Assembly (NCBI RefSeq): GCF_002811955.1
Contig: NZ_NPEF01000015.1
Coordinates: forward strand, 603-30,096
DNA length: 29,494 nt
DNA from: Leptospira ellisii
GTDB lineage: Bacteria > Spirochaetota > Leptospiria > Leptospirales > Leptospiraceae
Direction: 5' to 3'
Below are positions 24,443 through 29,494 of this stretch, piece after piece. The translations under genes and the position numbers were made by a program. The notes under the pieces were generated by a model, which had not been told where the DNA came from, did no database searches, and saw only the letters and a program-made list of their open reading frames with translations. Numbering within the stretch: position 1 is the stretch's first letter; each line of letters begins with the position of its first letter.

Positions 24443-25327
24443 TTATCTTTTTTTCTTCGCCTTCGCCGCGGATTTCTTTTTAGGAGCCGCTTTTTTCTTC
24501 GAGGTCGTTTTTTTGGCGATCGGTTTTTTAGCCGCCTTTTTCGGCTTTGCTGCGGCTTTTTTTACGGAAGTCTTTTTCTTCGGCGCGGTTTTTTTCGCGA
24601 CGGGCTTGGATTTGCTCGCCGATTTTTTAGGGGAAGGGCTCGCTTTTTTTGCCGGAGTCGTTTCCGCGGACGCGGATTTTGGAACGACCACAGGTTTTGC
24701 TACGGGAGCCGGTTTCGGCGTCGGTGCGACGGATTTCTGTTTTTTAGGCGCGGCCGTTTTCGTAGGTTTGGATTCCGCCTTGGCCACTTCTTCGGCTTGT
24801 TCGTCCCAAAAAAAAGTACCTTGTCCTGAACCGGATTGATCCAAACCGTTGAGTTCCGTTTCCAGAAGCGATTGATAATTCTTATTATAATCCTTGAGTT
24901 TGGAGAACAGGGATTTGATGTTCACGTCTTCGAATTTGTTCGTAAGTTTTTCGTAAAAGGAAACGCTGTTTTCCGCTTCCCGGATCGCGAGCTCCAGGGC
25001 TTCGTGCGCGTCCTTGCTTCCCGGCCCGGCGATCGTACGTTCCACTTTGTTCATCAATTTCTGCAGAGTCGTGTCGTGGAATTTATGGATCGCGGTGAGT
25101 TGTTTCAGGTTCGGAAGTTCCGAACCCTCCGCTTGTTCGTACAATTCCTGGATGAACCGGATATGTTCGTCCACTTCTTCCGCGAGTCTTTCGAAAAGTT
25201 CCTTGGTATTCCCGGGAGGAAGTTTTTCGTACGTGCTCATATAAAATTCGAAGTAATCCTTTTCGTGTTGGATCGCGGCGGCGACCGCTTCTAAAAACGT
25301 CGTTTCTTTTAAGGGTTTTATATTCAT
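24443..25327 (-). CDS. Ferritin-like four-helix protein fused to a histone-H1-like Lys/Ala/Pro-rich tail
   Basis: A 294-residue protein in two parts. Residues 1-160 are helical and rubrerythrin/ferritin-like: AIQHEKDYFEFYMSTYE (His21/Glu22), AEEVDEHIRFIQELYE (Glu51 and His55, an E-x-x-x-H), AIREAENSVSFYEKL (Glu117, Glu119) and a fourth helix SLFSKLKDYNKNYQSLLETEL, in which the usual E-x-x-H metal pair is not present. A diiron site may therefore be incomplete. From about residue 185 to the end the sequence is nearly all Lys, Ala, Pro, Ser and Thr in AAPKKK, KKTAPKK and AAKPKKA type repeats, like eukaryotic H1 or bacterial H1-like proteins, and should bind nucleic acid. DNA protection is an inference. 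It is the first gene of a probable operon with the aminotransferase. Confidence 0.85.
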   Translation of the reverse strand: MNIKPLKETTFLEAVAAAIQHEKDYFEFYMSTYEKLPPGNTKELFERLAEEVDEHIRFIQELYEQAEGSELPNLKQLTAIHKFHDTTLQKLMNKVERTIAGPGSKDAHEALELAIREAENSVSFYEKLTNKFEDVNIKSLFSKLKDYNKNYQSLLETELNGLDQSGSGQGTFFWDEQAEEVAKAESKPTKTAAPKKQKSVAPTPKPAPVAKPVVVPKSASAETTPAKKASPSPKKSASKSKPVAKKTAPKKKTSVKKAAAKPKKAAKKPIAKKTTSKKKAAPKKKSAAKAKKKR

Positions 25328-25388
25328 AATGCAGATTCTCCGATTTCTTTGCTATCTTAGTGATCTTCCGGACCGAATCAATAATTAT

Positions 25389-26015
25389 TTAATTTTCTTC
25401 CACGGATTCATAGATGAGAAACTGAGCCGCGTAATACGTGATCATAATCCAAAGTCCGTTGAGAGGCACCGTTACCGAGGTGAATTTTCCCGTCGCGATC
25501 AGACTGTCGGAGACGATAAAGATGAGGGCACCCGCGAACGCTTTCCAATACGAAGCGCGCGAACTTTCCCGGGAAGCGGCTCTCCATCCCATCGAACAGA
25601 TCGCCGTCACGTAAACCGCGACCGGAACCAGAAGCGAGTTTCCCAGACCCGGGAGGATCCAAAAATAAAACGACGCTCCGAACGCAAAATACGGAATCGA
25701 ACGCAGGATATGGACCGGATTTCCGACGGAAAAACCGATGGAATAAAAAATCTGAGCCACGAGGAACGAGCCCAGACCGAAGACGAAATAATTTCCCGGC
25801 AACGCGAGAAACGTGTCTCCGAAAAGGGAGAAAACCAAACCGATCAGGATGAATTTACCGGCCTTATCTTTCCAGTCGCCTTCGAAAAAGGAGAAAAAGA
25901 TAAGGATCAGAATCGGAACGACTTTCGTTCCTAATTTGAGGGCGATTTCTCCGGGAGCGAAGTACAAAGTCAGCAAATGTGCGACTGCGGAAACGGAAAA
26001 CAAGAGTAGAACCAT
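25389..26015 (-). CDS. YhhN/TMEM86-family membrane protein
   Basis: A 208-residue protein with about eight helices. It shows the YhhN-family pattern: KLGTKVVPILILIFFSF (the K-P-like first motif), LIGLVFSLFGDTFLAL (the G-L-x-x-S-x-x-G-D motif), FVFGLGSFLVAQIFYSIGF, and near the end GALIFIVSDSLIATGKF (the F-x-x-S-D motif). Animal TMEM86B is a lysoplasmalogenase; bacterial members are mostly uncharacterised, so the reaction here is open. I chose the ATG at 26015 because GAAGG lies 5 bases upstream (26021-26025); the ATG at 26075 would add 20 non-hydrophobic residues and leave only 31 bases to the divergent TerC start. It is divergent from the TerC-family gene. Confidence 0.83.
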   Translation of the reverse strand: MVLLLFSVSAVAHLLTLYFAPGEIALKLGTKVVPILILIFFSFFEGDWKDKAGKFILIGLVFSLFGDTFLALPGNYFVFGLGSFLVAQIFYSIGFSVGNPVHILRSIPYFAFGASFYFWILPGLGNSLLVPVAVYVTAICSMGWRAASRESSRASYWKAFAGALIFIVSDSLIATGKFTSVTVPLNGLWIMITYYAAQFLIYESVEEN

Positions 26016-26106
26016 CTGAACCTTCTTTCTGGGAATTGGGATTGTAATTTTGTACAGAGCCGGGACTTTTGTCATCTCGGAATCTCAAAAAAAACGAAGA
26101 GGGAAT

Positions 26107-27099
26107 ATGGGACATTGGAGTTCGGGTGAATGGACGTTGATCGGAATCTTCACCGTGGTTTTGGGTCTGCTCGTCTATCTGGATCTTTTCGTCCTCAATA
26201 AAAGGGCGCACAAAATCCCTCTTCGGGAATCGGTTTACTGGTCCCTCTTCTGGTTCAGTCTTGCGATTTCCTTCAGTGTTCTCGTGTATTTTATGGAACA
26301 GTCCCCCGCGGACCCGCTCCGGGGTCGGAACAAGGCGTTGGAATTCGTCACAGGATATCTTTTGGAATACTCCCTTTCCGTGGACAATCTGTTCGTCTTT
26401 ATCATGGTATTTCAGAAATTTCGGATAACGCCTCAGTACCAGCCTTTGATTTTGAAATGGGGGATCATCGGGGCGCTCATCTTCCGGGCGTTTATGATTT
26501 TTATCGGAGCCGGTTTGATTTCCCAGTTCGGCTGGATCCTGTATTTGTTCGGATTTTTCCTTCTATATACCGCGGTCAAGATGTTCGTGCATAAGGAGGA
26601 GGAAGAGGACTTTCATCCGGAAACTTCTCCAGTGATCAAGTTCGCCAAAAAGTTCCTTCCGATGACGCACGCCCAACATCCCGAAAAGTTCGTGGTCAAG
26701 GAACACGGAAATTATCTTTTCACTTCCACCTTTATCACGCTTTTGATCGTGGAATTCAGCGACATCATGTTCGCTCTCGATTCCATTCCCGCGATTTTTT
26801 CGATCACTACGGATCCGTTGATCGTATATACTTCCAATATCTTCGCGATTCTCGGATTGCGGTCCTTGTATTTTATGCTTTCCGGCGTGATGGAATTGTT
26901 CGTCTTTTTGAAAAAAGGGGTTTCTCTTCTGCTTGCGTTCGTGGGAATCAAACTCTTGCTTCCTCTTTTTTCTCCCTACGTTTTCGGACGCGAGGTCCAT
27001 ATTCCGATCCTGATTTCTTTGGCGGTGATCGTGGGAACTCTTGCGTTTTCGATTTTGGCATCCGTTCCGCATTATCTCAAAACCAAAAAGGAGAATTGA
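26107..27099 (+). CDS. TerC/Alx-family integral membrane protein
   Basis: A 330-residue protein with about nine helices. Diagnostic segments are LEFVTGYLLEYSLSVDNLFVFIMVFQKF, with Glu87 and Asp93 in the first conserved membrane motif, and LIVEFSDIMFALDSIPAIFSIT, the second acidic motif. The intervening cytosolic loop is charged and contains HPE-type residues (EEEEDFHPET). GAGGG lies 4 bases before the ATG. TerC-family proteins include tellurite-resistance TerC and the Alx/MntP-linked manganese exporters; recent work ties several to manganese export and metalation of secreted proteins. No other ter gene is nearby, so a role in metal homeostasis is more likely than tellurite resistance. Confidence 0.92.
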   Translation: MGHWSSGEWTLIGIFTVVLGLLVYLDLFVLNKRAHKIPLRESVYWSLFWFSLAISFSVLVYFMEQSPADPLRGRNKALEFVTGYLLEYSLSVDNLFVFIMVFQKFRITPQYQPLILKWGIIGALIFRAFMIFIGAGLISQFGWILYLFGFFLLYTAVKMFVHKEEEEDFHPETSPVIKFAKKFLPMTHAQHPEKFVVKEHGNYLFTSTFITLLIVEFSDIMFALDSIPAIFSITTDPLIVYTSNIFAILGLRSLYFMLSGVMELFVFLKKGVSLLLAFVGIKLLLPLFSPYVFGREVHIPILISLAVIVGTLAFSILASVPHYLKTKKEN

Positions 27100-27190
27100 A
27101 AACGGGTTTTTGACTTTACACCGGAGTGTTGCGGGGTTCCCTAGAAAGAGACCCCTCGAAAATCCTCTAAAAATAGAGATAGAACGACAC

Positions 27191-29494
<2,304 letters not shown>

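Noticed and set aside
26050..26106. Upstream extension of the TerC-family frame
   Set aside because: GAGGG directly before the ATG at 26107 and the family-typical N-terminus favour the later start; the extension overlaps the divergent promoter region.
27100..27190. TTGACT at 27110 as a -35 box for mutA
   Set aside because: No acceptable -10 element lies 16-18 bases downstream.

Overview
The window looks like chromosomal DNA of a spirochaete of the genus Leptospira. The pointers are a lipoprotein with a C-terminal LruC-type domain, lipobox-bearing lipoproteins, MBOAT/SGNH envelope genes, and a split methylmalonyl-CoA mutase (mutA-mutB) that starts at the right edge. No species can be named. 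Base composition is moderate, higher than in the best-known low-GC leptospires. I see no insertion sequence, phage gene, CRISPR array, rRNA or tRNA.

Layout. (1) 1-1103 (-) is the bulk of queA, which runs off the left edge. (2) 1191-11224 (+) is a tightly packed, mostly overlapping envelope-glycan operon. It holds a GT87-like polyprenol-phosphate-sugar transferase, a GT4 glycosyltransferase, a small membrane protein, a polytopic GT-C-like protein, two successive MBOAT acyltransferase + SGNH-like membrane protein pairs, and a MazG-type pyrophosphohydrolase. (3) 11225-12173 (-) is an ExbB/TolQ + ExbD/TolR motor pair, divergent from ubiE/menG (12330-13076, +). (4) 13297-16764 (+) holds the LruC-domain lipoprotein and a PrsW-type membrane protease carrying a PilZ-like C-terminal domain. 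Its 3' end overlaps the convergent O-antigen-ligase-like gene (16747-18810, -). (5) 18974-19618 (-) is rpmG followed by a DksA/TraR-like gene that has lost most zinc ligands. (6) 19899-20999 (+) is a multi-pass membrane protein ending in a LuxR-type helix-turn-helix. (7) 21085-22112 is a local tandem duplication: a complete lipoprotein transcription unit and, beside it, an internally deleted copy that keeps promoter, ribosome binding site, start codon and a 14-residue ORF. (8) 22111-26015 (-) holds a BASS-family transporter, a class V aminotransferase, a ferritin-like protein with a histone-H1-like tail, and a YhhN-family protein. (9) 26107-29494 (+) is a TerC-family protein and then mutA and mutB (partial).

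How the genes fit together. The 10-kb plus-strand operon probably assembles a surface or periplasmic glycan and decorates it with acyl (probably acetyl) groups, using two parallel MBOAT/SGNH modules. The O-antigen-ligase-like gene 7.5 kb away may belong to the same envelope chemistry. Most other genes are housekeeping or envelope physiology. The items most worth following up are the deleted lipoprotein minigene, the PrsW-PilZ fusion, the ferritin/H1-tail fusion, the zinc-less DksA beside rpmG, and the membrane-bound LuxR-type regulator.
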